From: Pseudomonadota bacterium
GTDB lineage: Bacteria; Pseudomonadota; Alphaproteobacteria; Sphingomonadales; Sphingomonadaceae
Direction of reading: 5' to 3'
Length of the DNA: 64,000 nucleotides
Assembly: GCA_023458055.1 (NCBI GenBank)
Contig: JAEXAW010000101.1
Location: forward strand, 81,045 to 145,044
Both the position numbers and the translations under genes were made by a program. Below are positions 16,548 through 24,964 of the stretch, in pieces. How positions within the stretch are numbered: position 1 is the stretch's first letter; every line of letters begins with the position of its first letter. The notes beneath the pieces were generated by a model. The model was not told where the DNA came from and searched no databases. It was given only the letters and a program-made list of their open reading frames with translations.

Positions 16548-16955
16548 TCATGCCCGCCCCGCCAATGAACTCAAACTCACCTCTGAAAGCGCCCCGCGCA
16601 CCGCGTTGTTGACCACACCCCAGTGCGGCCGGACCTTGCAGGCGCCTTCGAGCGCGCAATCATGACGACCATCATCGACGCAGGAGGTCATCGCGATCGG
16701 CCCTTCTATCGCTTCGATAATTTCGGTCAGCGTCACCGCCGCCGGGGGTCGCGCGAGTTGAAAACCGCCGCCAGCACCGCGCACCGAGCGCAACAGCCCG
16801 GCCGCCGACAATTTGCTGACCAGCTTTTGTACAGTCGGAAGCGGGAGGCCGGTTTCTTCCGCAACCTGCGCGGCATTGAGGCGCGCAGCCCCGCAGTGCC
16901 GCGCAATGGCGGACATCATGACAATCGCATAATCGGCGAGGCTCGAAAGACGCAT
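16548..16955 (-). CDS. Rrf2/IscR-family regulator of the suf operon
   Basis: 135 residues from the ATG at 16955 (MRLSSLADYAIVMM), preferred over a TTG 15 bases upstream. Winged-helix Rrf2 fold: AAQVAEETGLPLPTVQKLVSK is the recognition region, followed by SVRGAGGGFQLARP. Three cysteines with the IscR-like spacing (SCVDDGRHDCALEGAC) indicate a 2Fe-2S or similar sensing cluster. It should repress or activate the suf operon according to cluster status and regulate itself. It is the first gene of the leftward suf operon. Confidence 0.9.
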   Translation of the reverse strand: MRLSSLADYAIVMMSAIARHCGAARLNAAQVAEETGLPLPTVQKLVSKLSAAGLLRSVRGAGGGFQLARPPAAVTLTEIIEAIEGPIAMTSCVDDGRHDCALEGACKVRPHWGVVNNAVRGALSEVSLSSLAGRA

Positions 16956-17010
16956 GGGCTCTGATTGCAAATTGGATTAATTCGATCCGATTACTAGCAG
17001 GCTGCGTCGC
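16956..17010 (-). promoter_or_regulatory. Likely promoter/operator region of the suf operon
   Basis: The short AT-rich region upstream of the Rrf2 start contains, on the minus strand, GGATCGAATTAATCC, a GGAT...ATCC dyad, adjacent to TAGTAATC. Such AT-rich dyads are the kind of site Rrf2 family regulators bind, and the location suits autoregulation. I cannot place -35/-10 boxes with certainty. Confidence 0.4.
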
Positions 17011-17027
17011 GGATAGCCAGAGGGTTC

Positions 17028-17822
17028 CTAGTCGTTTATAGGCCCGGCCCGGGAATCCTTAAGTTTTTTTTGAAAAGCTTGCGTCCATTCATCGTAATTT
17101 TGCTTGGCCTCTCTGACATAAGATGATTTTTTTATGATGGCGAGAATCAACCTGTTTACCATGTTCATCGGAAACCGAAGTGGACGCACGAAATCGGCGA
17201 ACAATACTACCCGAATCTGCTCACTATCGTTCGCTGCACTGTGAACAAAGCTGTCATCGAAAATAAGGCTTCGCCCTTGATGCCAATTGCGAACGGTACC
17301 GCCGACATTGATCCAAGCCTTCGTTTCATCAGCGGGCACGATCATCGCGAGATGATATCGAAGCACCCCCTTATAAGGGCCACGGTGGGGCGGAATGCGC
17401 TTGTTTGGCTCCAAAATCGAAAAAAAAGCTGATGTAAGGTCCGGAATATGATTAAGCGCGGCCCAGGTTTCGGGGCATTTTCGACAATTTTCTTTAAAAT
17501 CTATACCATATCCGCGGAAAAAATAGGTCTTCCAGCGACCATCATTTGTCAGCTTTACCTGATCATGGGACACCTCCTCGAATGGAGGAACCTCATCAAG
17601 CTGTTCTAACAGCGCCATGAGTTCCGGAAGCATCTTTGGCAGCGCCTTTTCAACTTCGGAAACCCAAGGGAAAAGTCCAGTATCGAAGAAATGATCGTCT
17701 CCGTCGCGAGCCGTAACTGCAATCGCGCGTTCGACATAGCGGATGATCCCACCGGCGATTTGAAGCGTGCGTGGACGGGCAACTTCATTCCGGTGTAGCT
17801 CGGCTTCAGTCATCATTTCCAT
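17028..17822 (-). CDS. Aspartyl/asparaginyl beta-hydroxylase family dioxygenase
   Basis: 264 residues from the ATG at 17822, 8 bases after a GGAG and overlapping the previous gene by 17 bases. The Fe(II)/2-oxoglutarate site of the family is visible: RIPPHRGPYKGVLRYHL (first His and 2-oxoglutarate region), then RSLIFDDSFVHSAAND with the second His. The family hydroxylates Asp/Asn residues or, in OlsC-type enzymes, the acyl chain of ornithine lipids. Coupling to an N-acyl amino acid synthase-like gene favours an acyl-amino-acid substrate. The C terminus after residue 215 is basic and may contact membranes. The DNA is AT-richer than the suf genes alongside, suggesting acquisition. Confidence 0.85.
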   Translation of the reverse strand: MEMMTEAELHRNEVARPRTLQIAGGIIRYVERAIAVTARDGDDHFFDTGLFPWVSEVEKALPKMLPELMALLEQLDEVPPFEEVSHDQVKLTNDGRWKTYFFRGYGIDFKENCRKCPETWAALNHIPDLTSAFFSILEPNKRIPPHRGPYKGVLRYHLAMIVPADETKAWINVGGTVRNWHQGRSLIFDDSFVHSAANDSEQIRVVLFADFVRPLRFPMNMVNRLILAIIKKSSYVREAKQNYDEWTQAFQKKLKDSRAGPIND

Positions 17823-18450
17823 GGCAAATACTCCACGCCTTATCGACAACAGCTCGCTCAAGGTCTCCCATCACATACCGTTCCATCTTGGATACTCGCA
17901 TTCTGTCTAGAGTAGAATCCGTATCTTGCATAACCAGCGCAAGAGGGGCCAGCCTCCCAGGGTAATATCGCGGCCCACAGACCACTTCTCCACCCAAAAA
18001 CCTTGTATAAAAACCAATATGCTTTTCTCGAACCGTGGCGATCAAACGGGACGGCCGGAAATGCTTGGCAGCATAGATAGACGTTGCAATCAGCTTGGTG
18101 GTGACATTGATCCTGTCATGTAGATCCATTCTGGACACCGTAAACCCGCTGGAATCCAGAATGCAAAAACCTTGGTCAAGCTGCGGATCCAGAATATCGC
18201 CGAACACGTTATAAGCTGGCGAAATCCGGTTAGACGGGAGGACTAAATGATGGCGTATCACTCCAACCATCTCATCCCCGCAAGCTAAGCCGAACTGCCT
18301 ACAATTAGCGAGTTGGTCGTAATATCCGTCGACCCCGGCCGTCGAGGGATCCAAATTGCCGGCGGCTGCGAACGAGCGACGCCTGAACTCGACAATCGCT
18401 TCGATATTTAGGCGTGTATCTCCACTAAATAATCGAAACATCGATATCAT
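17806..18450 (-). CDS. FeeM-like N-acyl amino acid synthase / GNAT-type acyltransferase
   Basis: 214 residues. The layout matches long-chain N-acyl amino acid synthases and related autoinducer-synthase-like GNAT proteins: an N-terminal Arg-rich helix (EAIVEFRRRSFAAAG), a strand with FGLACGDEMVGVIRHHLVLP, a core DSSGFTVSRMDLHDR, a conserved helix TTKLIATSIYAAKH, and a C-terminal IATVREKHIGFYTRFLGG ending PRYYPG. These enzymes condense an acyl-ACP or acyl-CoA with an amino acid. Family assignment is by pattern and not certain; a general N-acetyltransferase is the alternative. The 3' end overlaps the hydroxylase start, so the two are probably translated together, under the AraC-type regulator 18 bases upstream. 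Confidence 0.6.
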   Translation of the reverse strand: MISMFRLFSGDTRLNIEAIVEFRRRSFAAAGNLDPSTAGVDGYYDQLANCRQFGLACGDEMVGVIRHHLVLPSNRISPAYNVFGDILDPQLDQGFCILDSSGFTVSRMDLHDRINVTTKLIATSIYAAKHFRPSRLIATVREKHIGFYTRFLGGEVVCGPRYYPGRLAPLALVMQDTDSTLDRMRVSKMERYVMGDLERAVVDKAWSICHGNDD

Positions 18451-18468
18451 AACTCATATGGTGGTTTG

Positions 18469-19329
18469 TCAGGAAATGACAATGTGCTCGATTGCGGAAA
18501 GCGGGTGGGTCACACCAACTACATCGGCTCGTTGTTTCAATATATCTGCCAATTCGTTACCATGCAGCATGATTTCACCCGGGGTTTGACCGGTGAATTT
18601 CTTCACTTCACGTATGAGATGCGATTGATCGTAGAATGTCGAGGCCGCCACATTCCCATTATCGGCCAAGTCTGAAGCAAGCATGGTTGCAGCTTTGAGC
18701 GCCCGATATTTGCGCGCAAGATATTTAGGAGTGGAGCCATATAGATGTTTAACAAGGCGTTCGATTTGACGCGGCGACAGGTCAATTGATTCATATAGGG
18801 TGGTCACGGCTGGGTTTGTATGACTCATGAGCCATTGATCGACCTTGGCGACAAAAGCACGGATTTGTGGGTCAACGAACCGCGAAAGCATCCTTGTCGT
18901 CTCGTCAAGTAATGGCACCATGTCTTCAAAACGCGATGCGCGCCGCAATTGCTCGACCAATTCTGCCAATTTCTTTTCGTAACTTGCAGGGAACGAGCAT
19001 ACCCGATCCACATAATCTGACGCGGGAGCGCCGATTAGGGCCTGCCATCCACAAGGCAGCAATCCCGCGCCGACAAATCGGATGCCGGTTTGCGTTCTGT
19101 ACTCGGTCTGTCCGCGCGTTGGACCCCAGATTACCGAATCTGTGATATGATATGTATCGCCGGTTGCCGCGGCAGCATCACATTCGCCTTCCAGAAGTAG
19201 GCGCATTTGCGCAACTGCAGCCCCTTCAACAACCTTCCGATCACCCGGAGGAATATAGCCAAGGTAATAAACCGCGACGATATCGCAAACATCGTCCGCT
19301 GGCCGTGCGTATTGCAACTCCATGATCAT
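18469..19329 (-). CDS. AraC-family transcriptional regulator
   Basis: 286 residues. The N-terminal half resembles the beta-rich sensor of AraC proteins (VVEGAAVAQMRLLLEGEC, TGIRFVGAGLLPCGW), and the C-terminal ~110 residues hold two helix-turn-helix units: PRQIERLVKHLYGSTPKYLARKY region and the second at AASTFYDQSHLIREVKKFTG followed by QTPGEI. It lies 18 bases before the acyltransferase-like gene on the same strand and likely controls that operon in response to an unknown ligand. ATGs at 19329 and 19323 are both possible. Confidence 0.85.
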   Translation of the reverse strand: MIMELQYARPADDVCDIVAVYYLGYIPPGDRKVVEGAAVAQMRLLLEGECDAAAATGDTYHITDSVIWGPTRGQTEYRTQTGIRFVGAGLLPCGWQALIGAPASDYVDRVCSFPASYEKKLAELVEQLRRASRFEDMVPLLDETTRMLSRFVDPQIRAFVAKVDQWLMSHTNPAVTTLYESIDLSPRQIERLVKHLYGSTPKYLARKYRALKAATMLASDLADNGNVAASTFYDQSHLIREVKKFTGQTPGEIMLHGNELADILKQRADVVGVTHPLSAIEHIVIS

Positions 19330-19411
19330 GCCCCGTCGTTATGGTTTGCGACCCGACGTGGCAATTTAGGTACATCATTTCGTGCGCGGTGGGTAGTGTG
19401 AAGCTTCGCAC

Positions 19412-19445
19412 AAAAAAAGACCTGCCGGTCGAAACCGACAGGTCC
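19412..19445 (-). terminator. Intrinsic terminator of the putative sRNA
   Basis: Minus strand GACCTGTCGG-TTTCGA-CCGGCAGGTC followed by seven T. The 10-bp stem with one G-U pair and the clean U-tract make this the best terminator in the neighbourhood. It is oriented for minus-strand transcription, so it does not serve pyrD. Confidence 0.85.
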
Positions 19446-19528
19446 TTGAGGAATAAAGGCCCCTGTTAACGCACTTCAAAGTGCCGGAGCCCTTCGGGTC
19501 GCAATGCCCCTATGGCCGATTCGCCAAG
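19412..19528 (-). ncRNA. Putative small RNA with intrinsic terminator
   Basis: Minus-strand region with a TATACAAT -10-like box at 19542-19535, no plausible ORF, several short hairpins (GCACTT-TG-AAGTGC; CCC-GAA-GGG) and a strong intrinsic terminator at its end. About 117 nt if transcription starts near 19528. It does not resemble 6S RNA, tmRNA, SRP RNA or RNase P. It could be a free sRNA or an attenuated leader of the AraC gene, whose ATG lies about 80 bases beyond the terminator. No -35 box is convincing. Confidence 0.45.
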
Positions 19529-19622
19529 ACCCGTATTGTATAAAAACGACATAGGTTAGTTGAGGACGGCCAACGTGCCTACGGGTTGCAAATTGGCCAC
19601 AGCTATCGCAAGGGCCTCGTTC

Positions 19623-20672
19623 ATGCTCTATTCGCTTGCCCGGCCCCTGCTTTTTTCACTCGACGCCGAGACCGCCCACGGGCTCACCATCGCGATGTTG
19701 AAAGCAATGCCGACGGCATGCGCGCTAGCCCCCGATCCGATGCTGACAACCCGCGTCGCAGGTCTTGATTTCCCCAATCCTGTAGGTCTTGCGCCAGGTT
19801 TCGACAAAAACGCCGAGGTCGCCCATGCTATGCCCAAGCTGGGATTTGGCTTTGCCGAAGTCGGAACGCTCACGCCCCGCCCGCAGGCAGGCAATGATCG
19901 ACCGCGTCTGTTTCGCCTGACCGAAGACCGCGCCGTCATTAACCGGATGGGCTTCAACAATGGCGGGCAGGACGCGGCGCGCGCAAGGCTTCTGCGGTTG
20001 CGGTCCAATCCGGGACACATCATCACCGGCGTCAATATCGGAGCGAATAAAGAAAGCACCGCCAACGGCACGGCCGATGCGGACTATGTGCACGGCGTGC
20101 ACGCACTGTTGCCCGTTGCGGACTATTTAACCGTCAATATCAGCTCGCCCAATACGCCGGGCTTGCGCGCGTTGCAGGATAAGGGCGCGCTTGATGCGCT
20201 GCTGGCCGCTGTGATGGCGGCGCGAGGCGAGCAACGCACGCCAGTTTTTCTCAAGGTCGCGCCCGATCTTGAACCAGCTGATATCGACGATATTGTCGCG
20301 CTCGCGCATGCGCACCGCCTGGATGCGCTGATTGTCTCCAATACGACGATCAGCCGCCCCGAGAGTCTAGGTTCGATCAACGCCGGCGAGAGTGGCGGCC
20401 TTTCCGGCGCACCGCTGCGCGATCTTGCGCTGCAACGGCTCAAGGATTTTGTGGCAGCGGGCACGGGCTCAATTCCGCTGATCGGCGTTGGCGGCATTGC
20501 TGCAGCCGAAGACGCTTATGCGCGCATCCGCGCCGGTGCGTCGCTCGTCCAGATCTACAGCGCGATGGTCTATAAAGGGCCGATGCTCGCGCGCACCATC
20601 AATCGAGGTTTGAAGGTGCTCCTCCGCCGCGATGGATTTGCACACATTGCCGAGGCCGTAGGTGCGCAATAG
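19623..20672 (+). CDS. pyrD: Dihydroorotate dehydrogenase (quinone), class 2
   Basis: 349 residues from the ATG at 19623; a TTG at 19560 in the same frame is rejected because the family starts at MLYSLARPLLFSLDAETAH, the amphipathic quinone-binding helix that anchors the enzyme to the inner membrane. FMN and substrate motifs: NPVGLAPGFDKNAE, VINRMGFNNGG, VNISSPNTPGLRALQ (catalytic Ser in SSPN), LIVSNTTISRP and GVGGIAAAEDAY. Oxidises dihydroorotate to orotate in pyrimidine synthesis. The gamma-glutamyltransferase gene starts 40 bases downstream. Confidence 0.95.
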   Translation: MLYSLARPLLFSLDAETAHGLTIAMLKAMPTACALAPDPMLTTRVAGLDFPNPVGLAPGFDKNAEVAHAMPKLGFGFAEVGTLTPRPQAGNDRPRLFRLTEDRAVINRMGFNNGGQDAARARLLRLRSNPGHIITGVNIGANKESTANGTADADYVHGVHALLPVADYLTVNISSPNTPGLRALQDKGALDALLAAVMAARGEQRTPVFLKVAPDLEPADIDDIVALAHAHRLDALIVSNTTISRPESLGSINAGESGGLSGAPLRDLALQRLKDFVAAGTGSIPLIGVGGIAAAEDAYARIRAGASLVQIYSAMVYKGPMLARTINRGLKVLLRRDGFAHIAEAVGAQ

Positions 20673-20712
20673 CGCTTGCTCTTGGGCAACAGCGCTGCTT
20701 AATATTCGCTCC

Positions 20713-22470
20713 ATGAAAAAACTGACAGCACAGGGAATGCTGGCTGCGAGTCTGATGGCGCTTGTTTTGGCAAGTGCGCCTGCCGCTGCCCAGACCATCG
20801 ACCCCAACAACACTGCGCCCGCGCTCTCCACCGTCACCGCAGAAGGTAAGAGCGCAACGGGCGCTTCCGTCGTCAGTTCCGCCGATCCGCGCGCCACGGC
20901 GGCAGGGCAGGAAATGTTGCGTTTGGGCGGCAATGCGGCGGACGCAGCGCTAGCGACCATGCTCGCGCTAACGGTCGTTGAACCCCAGTCGAGCGGGATC
21001 GGAGGCGGTGGCTTCTTCGTCTATCATGATGCGGCCACCGGGCAGATTGGGACCGTGGATGGTCGCGAGCGTGCGCCCGCTTCGGCAACCCCCAACCTCT
21101 TCATGGGCGCGGACGGCAAGCCCATTCCCTATCAGGACGCGTATCCCGGCGGCAAGTCGGTTGGGGTTCCGGGCAATATCCGGCTGGCAGCCATGGCGCA
21201 CCAGAAATGGGGAAAACTCAGATGGGCACAGCTGTTCGCCCCCGCCATCAAGCTGGCCGATAAGGGGTTCGTCGCCAATGAATGGACGACCAGCGCCATT
21301 ACGATGAACGCAAAGACCATCGCGGAAAACCCGGATCTCAGCGCGCTCTATATGCCGGGCGGAAAAGCGGTGGCGGCTGGACAGACGATCCGAAATCCCA
21401 AGCTTGCCGCGCTGCTGCGCGATGTTGCGACCAAGGGGCCGGACGCATTCTATACCGGCAAAAATGCGCAAAATATTATCGATGCTGTCGGCAAAGCCCC
21501 GCGCAACCAGGCGGTGATGACGCTCACCGATCTTAAAAATTATACCGCGACGCCGCGCGACGCGGTGTGCACCACCTATCGCCAATATAAGCTGTGCGGT
21601 ATGGGTCCGCCTTCATCGGGCGCGACCACGGTGTTCCAGATCATGGGCATGCTCGAAGGCTATGACCTCAAGAGCATGGGTCCCAATAATCCGATGAGCT
21701 GGCACCTGATCGGCGAGGCGATGCAACTGTCCTATGCAGATCGCGCCAAATATCTAGGCGATCCTGATTTTGTCGAAGTGCCGGTCAAGGGCTTGCTCGA
21801 CAAAGCCTATATCAGCAGTCGCGCAAGCCTGATTTCGCCGTTCCGCGCACTTGGTACCTATGAGGCGGGCAATCCGCCGGGCGCTCCGAAACGCACTGCA
21901 GCGATACCGGGTGAAGTTAGCGGGACCTCGCATTTCGTGGCTGCAGACAAAGCCGGTAATGTTGCCTCAATGACCTCGACGGTCGAGGGCGTGTTCGGCA
22001 GCCAGCTGATCGCCAACGGTTTTGTGCTGAACAACGAACTCACCGATTTCACCTTCGCGCCGGAAGAAAATGGCGCGCCGGTCGCCAATCGGGTCGAGCC
22101 GGGCAAACGCCCGCTTTCGTCCATGTCGCCGACCATCGTGTTCGGGCCTGACGGCAAGCCCATCCTCGCAGTCGGATCGGCAGGGGGTAAGCGCATCATC
22201 ATGCATGTTACCAAGGCGCTTGTTGGTGTGCTCGATTTCGGACTGACGCCGGAGCAAGCACTCGCGCTGCCCAATCTTTTCTATGACAAGGATGGGTTAG
22301 TGATCGAGAATACCCCGCTCGGCAACTGGCTCGCGCCGCAGATCAGTGCTTTTGGGGCGAAGACAAAGGCGACCGATTTGGGGTCTAAACTCAATATAGC
22401 CTATCGCGTTAATGGACAGTGGCAAGGCGTCGCGGACCCGCGCAGTCAGGGGAACGCGCTCGCTAACTAG
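20713..22470 (+). CDS. ggt: Gamma-glutamyltransferase (glutathione hydrolase) proenzyme
   Basis: 585 residues from the ATG at 20713, which opens a signal peptide ending around PAAAQ; hence periplasmic. The large-subunit region carries GGNAADAALATMLALTVVEPQ and GIGGGGFFVYH; the autoprocessing/catalytic threonine is Thr405 in SGTSHFVAADKAGNV; small-subunit motifs include LNNELTDF, RPLSSMSPTIVF and GSAGGKRI. The enzyme cleaves gamma-glutamyl bonds of glutathione. It may share a transcript with pyrD. Two GST genes and a glyoxalase operon in the window also depend on glutathione, though they are not adjacent. Confidence 0.93.
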   Translation: MKKLTAQGMLAASLMALVLASAPAAAQTIDPNNTAPALSTVTAEGKSATGASVVSSADPRATAAGQEMLRLGGNAADAALATMLALTVVEPQSSGIGGGGFFVYHDAATGQIGTVDGRERAPASATPNLFMGADGKPIPYQDAYPGGKSVGVPGNIRLAAMAHQKWGKLRWAQLFAPAIKLADKGFVANEWTTSAITMNAKTIAENPDLSALYMPGGKAVAAGQTIRNPKLAALLRDVATKGPDAFYTGKNAQNIIDAVGKAPRNQAVMTLTDLKNYTATPRDAVCTTYRQYKLCGMGPPSSGATTVFQIMGMLEGYDLKSMGPNNPMSWHLIGEAMQLSYADRAKYLGDPDFVEVPVKGLLDKAYISSRASLISPFRALGTYEAGNPPGAPKRTAAIPGEVSGTSHFVAADKAGNVASMTSTVEGVFGSQLIANGFVLNNELTDFTFAPEENGAPVANRVEPGKRPLSSMSPTIVFGPDGKPILAVGSAGGKRIIMHVTKALVGVLDFGLTPEQALALPNLFYDKDGLVIENTPLGNWLAPQISAFGAKTKATDLGSKLNIAYRVNGQWQGVADPRSQGNALAN

Positions 22471-22512
22471 AGCGTTCTCCCCTTACCCTTCCCTCCCCAA
22501 GGAAAATTTATA

Positions 22513-24336
22513 ATGTCAGCAACCAAGCATCAGTCGCAGCGCACGATGCCCCGCTTCCCCAACCTCGTCACCATGTTCTTCACCCGCGCCGAAGAGCAAG
22601 GCGACAAGCCTTTCCTCTGGACGAAGAAAGATCGGGTATGGACGCCGATCAGCTGGCGTGAAGCCGCCAATCAAGTTGCCGCACTCGCCAAATCTTTGAA
22701 CGATCTGGGCTTCAAAAATGGTGATCGTATTGCTCTGGTGAGTGAAAACCGCCCCGAATGGTGCATTGCCGATCTTGGCATCATGGCTGCGGGCTGCGTG
22801 ACCGTGCCGACCTACACGACCAACACGGAACGCGATCACCAACATATTCTCGACAATAGCGGCGCACGCGCGGTGATTGTGTCCGACGCGAAACTCGCCA
22901 AAAATCTCGTGCCAGCCGTAATGCGCAGCGGCGCGCAAATGGTCATCGGCATCGAAAATCTGCGCATTGGCCAGCAAGGCGATATCGCGTTTCGCCAATG
23001 GGGTGATCTGGTTCAGGACGGAGAGAAATATCTCGCCGAGATCAAGGAGCGCGCCGCCAAGGTGACGCGCGATGAGCTAGCCTGCCTCATCTATACCTCC
23101 GGTACCGGCGGCGCGCCGCGCGGTGTGCGTCAGCACCATGGTATGATTCTTCACAATGTCGAAGGCTGTATCGAGATTATCTCCGAAGATTTTGGTTGGG
23201 ACGACGAGGTGTTTCTGTCCTTCTTGCCCTTGTCCCACGCCTATGAACATTCCGGCGGGCAATATCTGCCGATCGGCCTTGGCGGGCAGATTTATTATGC
23301 GGAAGGGCTGGAAAAGCTCGTTTCCAATATCGAGGAAGTCAAGCCGACCATCATGGTCGTGGTGCCGCGCCTGTTCGAAGTAATCCGCCAGAAGATGCTG
23401 AAAGGCTTCGAAAAACAGGGCAGGATGGCCAACATCCTGCTCGACCGCGCACTCACTTTGGGCGAAAAAAGCTACACACGCGGGAGCCTTCCCTTCTACG
23501 ACAAGCCGGTGCAGTTCGCCGTGGACCGCCTGTTCAAACCCAAGGTTTCGCAAAAGTTCGGCGGCCGTATCAAGGCCCTGGTGTCGGGCGGTGCGCCGCT
23601 CAACCCCGACATCGGGGTGTTTTTCCATTCGATTGGACTGACGTTACTGCAAGGCTACGGCCAAACCGAAGCGGGTCCCGTCATTTCGTGTAATCGGCCC
23701 AAGGCGGGCATCAAGATGGATACGGTTGGTCCGCCCATGCCCAATACCGAGGTCAAGATTGCCGAAGATGGGGAAATCCTCGTCCGCGGCGAACTTGTCA
23801 TGCATGGCTATTGGCGCAATCAGGATGAAACCGACCGCGTCCTTAAGGATGGCTGGCTTCACACCGGCGACATCGGCCATATCGATGATCGCGGCCGCAT
23901 CGCGATTACCGACCGCAAGAAGGACCTCATTGTCAACGACAAGGGTGACAATATTGCGCCGCAACGGGTCGAGGGGATGTTAACCTTGCAGCCCGAAATC
24001 CTGCAGGCAATGGTTTATGGCGACAAGCGCCCGCACGTCGTCGGCATCCTCGTTCCCGACCCCGAATGGGCCAAAGAATGGGCCGAGGTCCATGGCCTTC
24101 CGACCGACCTCAAATTGCTTGAGGAGCATGACAAGTTCAAGGCCGCAGTGCGGGCAGCGGTGGACCGCGTCAACACCAGCCTTTCGGTCATCGAGAAAGT
24201 CCGCAAATTCGATTTTGCTGACGAGCCTTTCACCATCGAAAATGAGCAGATGACGCCCTCAATGAAAATCCGCCGCCATATCCTGAAACAGGTTTATGCG
24301 GATAAGATTGCGGCGCTTTATGGTGGCAAGGAATAG
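22513..24336 (+). CDS. Long-chain acyl-CoA synthetase (AMP-forming)
   Basis: 607 residues of the ANL superfamily. The nucleotide-binding P-loop reads LIYTSGTGGAPRGVRQHH, a variant of the usual TSGTTGxPKG in which the second Thr is Gly and the Lys is Arg. The A5 region GYGQTEAGPVISCN, A7 WLHTGDIGHID, and A8 RIAITDRKKDLIV are standard, and the catalytic Lys region near the C terminus is TPSMKIRRH. It would activate a long-chain or unusual carboxylate to the acyl-CoA in the cytoplasm. Start ATG follows an A-rich GGAAAATT. Its substrate is unknown. Confidence 0.9.
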   Translation: MSATKHQSQRTMPRFPNLVTMFFTRAEEQGDKPFLWTKKDRVWTPISWREAANQVAALAKSLNDLGFKNGDRIALVSENRPEWCIADLGIMAAGCVTVPTYTTNTERDHQHILDNSGARAVIVSDAKLAKNLVPAVMRSGAQMVIGIENLRIGQQGDIAFRQWGDLVQDGEKYLAEIKERAAKVTRDELACLIYTSGTGGAPRGVRQHHGMILHNVEGCIEIISEDFGWDDEVFLSFLPLSHAYEHSGGQYLPIGLGGQIYYAEGLEKLVSNIEEVKPTIMVVVPRLFEVIRQKMLKGFEKQGRMANILLDRALTLGEKSYTRGSLPFYDKPVQFAVDRLFKPKVSQKFGGRIKALVSGGAPLNPDIGVFFHSIGLTLLQGYGQTEAGPVISCNRPKAGIKMDTVGPPMPNTEVKIAEDGEILVRGELVMHGYWRNQDETDRVLKDGWLHTGDIGHIDDRGRIAITDRKKDLIVNDKGDNIAPQRVEGMLTLQPEILQAMVYGDKRPHVVGILVPDPEWAKEWAEVHGLPTDLKLLEEHDKFKAAVRAAVDRVNTSLSVIEKVRKFDFADEPFTIENEQMTPSMKIRRHILKQVYADKIAALYGGKE

Positions 24337-24424
24337 AGTATCCACACTCCCACAAAGCTGGCCGTGCAAGGACACGCAGCATGTGCAGTTCTGGGCTCCT
24401 GCTTTCGCAAGAGCACGCGGATAA

Positions 24425-24883
24425 TCAGCGGGAAGCCGTTGCTGTACGGTAGGGCACGAACTTCCCATAAGAGCAGGCACCACCCGGCATACCGCTGGTG
24501 CGGTCAACCATGTGAATAATGTCGCCGTTGCATTGCTGGCTCGAGCCAAAGCTGCGTGTCACCATGATATCGTCATCGCGCGCGAGTCCCGGGCAGCCGC
24601 CCACAAGATCGTTGCGATAGACGAGGTTTTTGGAAACGCGGTAGAGGATGATCGAATCCGATACCTTGATCGGGTTGTTGAGGTTGGTGCTGGATACGCA
24701 GCTCACCGCCGGACCCGCGACCTTACCCGCAAGTTGTTTCTCCATGACCGCCGCCTGCTTTTCGGAAAGCTGCGTCGGACCGCCATCGACACCGCCATAC
24801 CAGCCGCCACCTGCACATCCCGCAAGCGTTAGAGTGAGTGCTGCCGCCGCAGCCGTCTTTGCAAATCCTGCCAAGCTGATCAT
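24425..24883 (-). CDS. Hypothetical lipoprotein
   Basis: 152 residues. A lipoprotein signal peptide is clear (AAAAALTLTLAGCAGGG, lipobox LAGC). The mature part has four further Cys in a spaced pattern (VSCVSS, GGCPG, QQCNGD, GACSYG), suggesting two disulphides in the periplasm, and a central DSIILYRVSKNLVYRNDL strand region. It resembles small uncharacterised sphingomonad lipoproteins; function unknown. It stands alone between the acyl-CoA ligase and gloB, in opposite orientation to the former. Confidence 0.7.
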   Translation of the reverse strand: MISLAGFAKTAAAAALTLTLAGCAGGGWYGGVDGGPTQLSEKQAAVMEKQLAGKVAGPAVSCVSSTNLNNPIKVSDSIILYRVSKNLVYRNDLVGGCPGLARDDDIMVTRSFGSSQQCNGDIIHMVDRTSGMPGGACSYGKFVPYRTATASR

Positions 24884-24964
24884 GGGTTCGACTCCACCAG
24901 TATAAAGCGCGATGATGCGCCGTTTGATATGAATATATACTGTATCCCGCCTAAGGTCACGCGT

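Noticed and set aside
22513..24336. Acyl-CoA ligase suspected inactive because its P-loop is TSGTGGAPRG instead of TSGTTGxPKG
   Set aside because: All other ANL motifs including the C-terminal Lys region are present, and this variant looks like a stable branch rather than decay.
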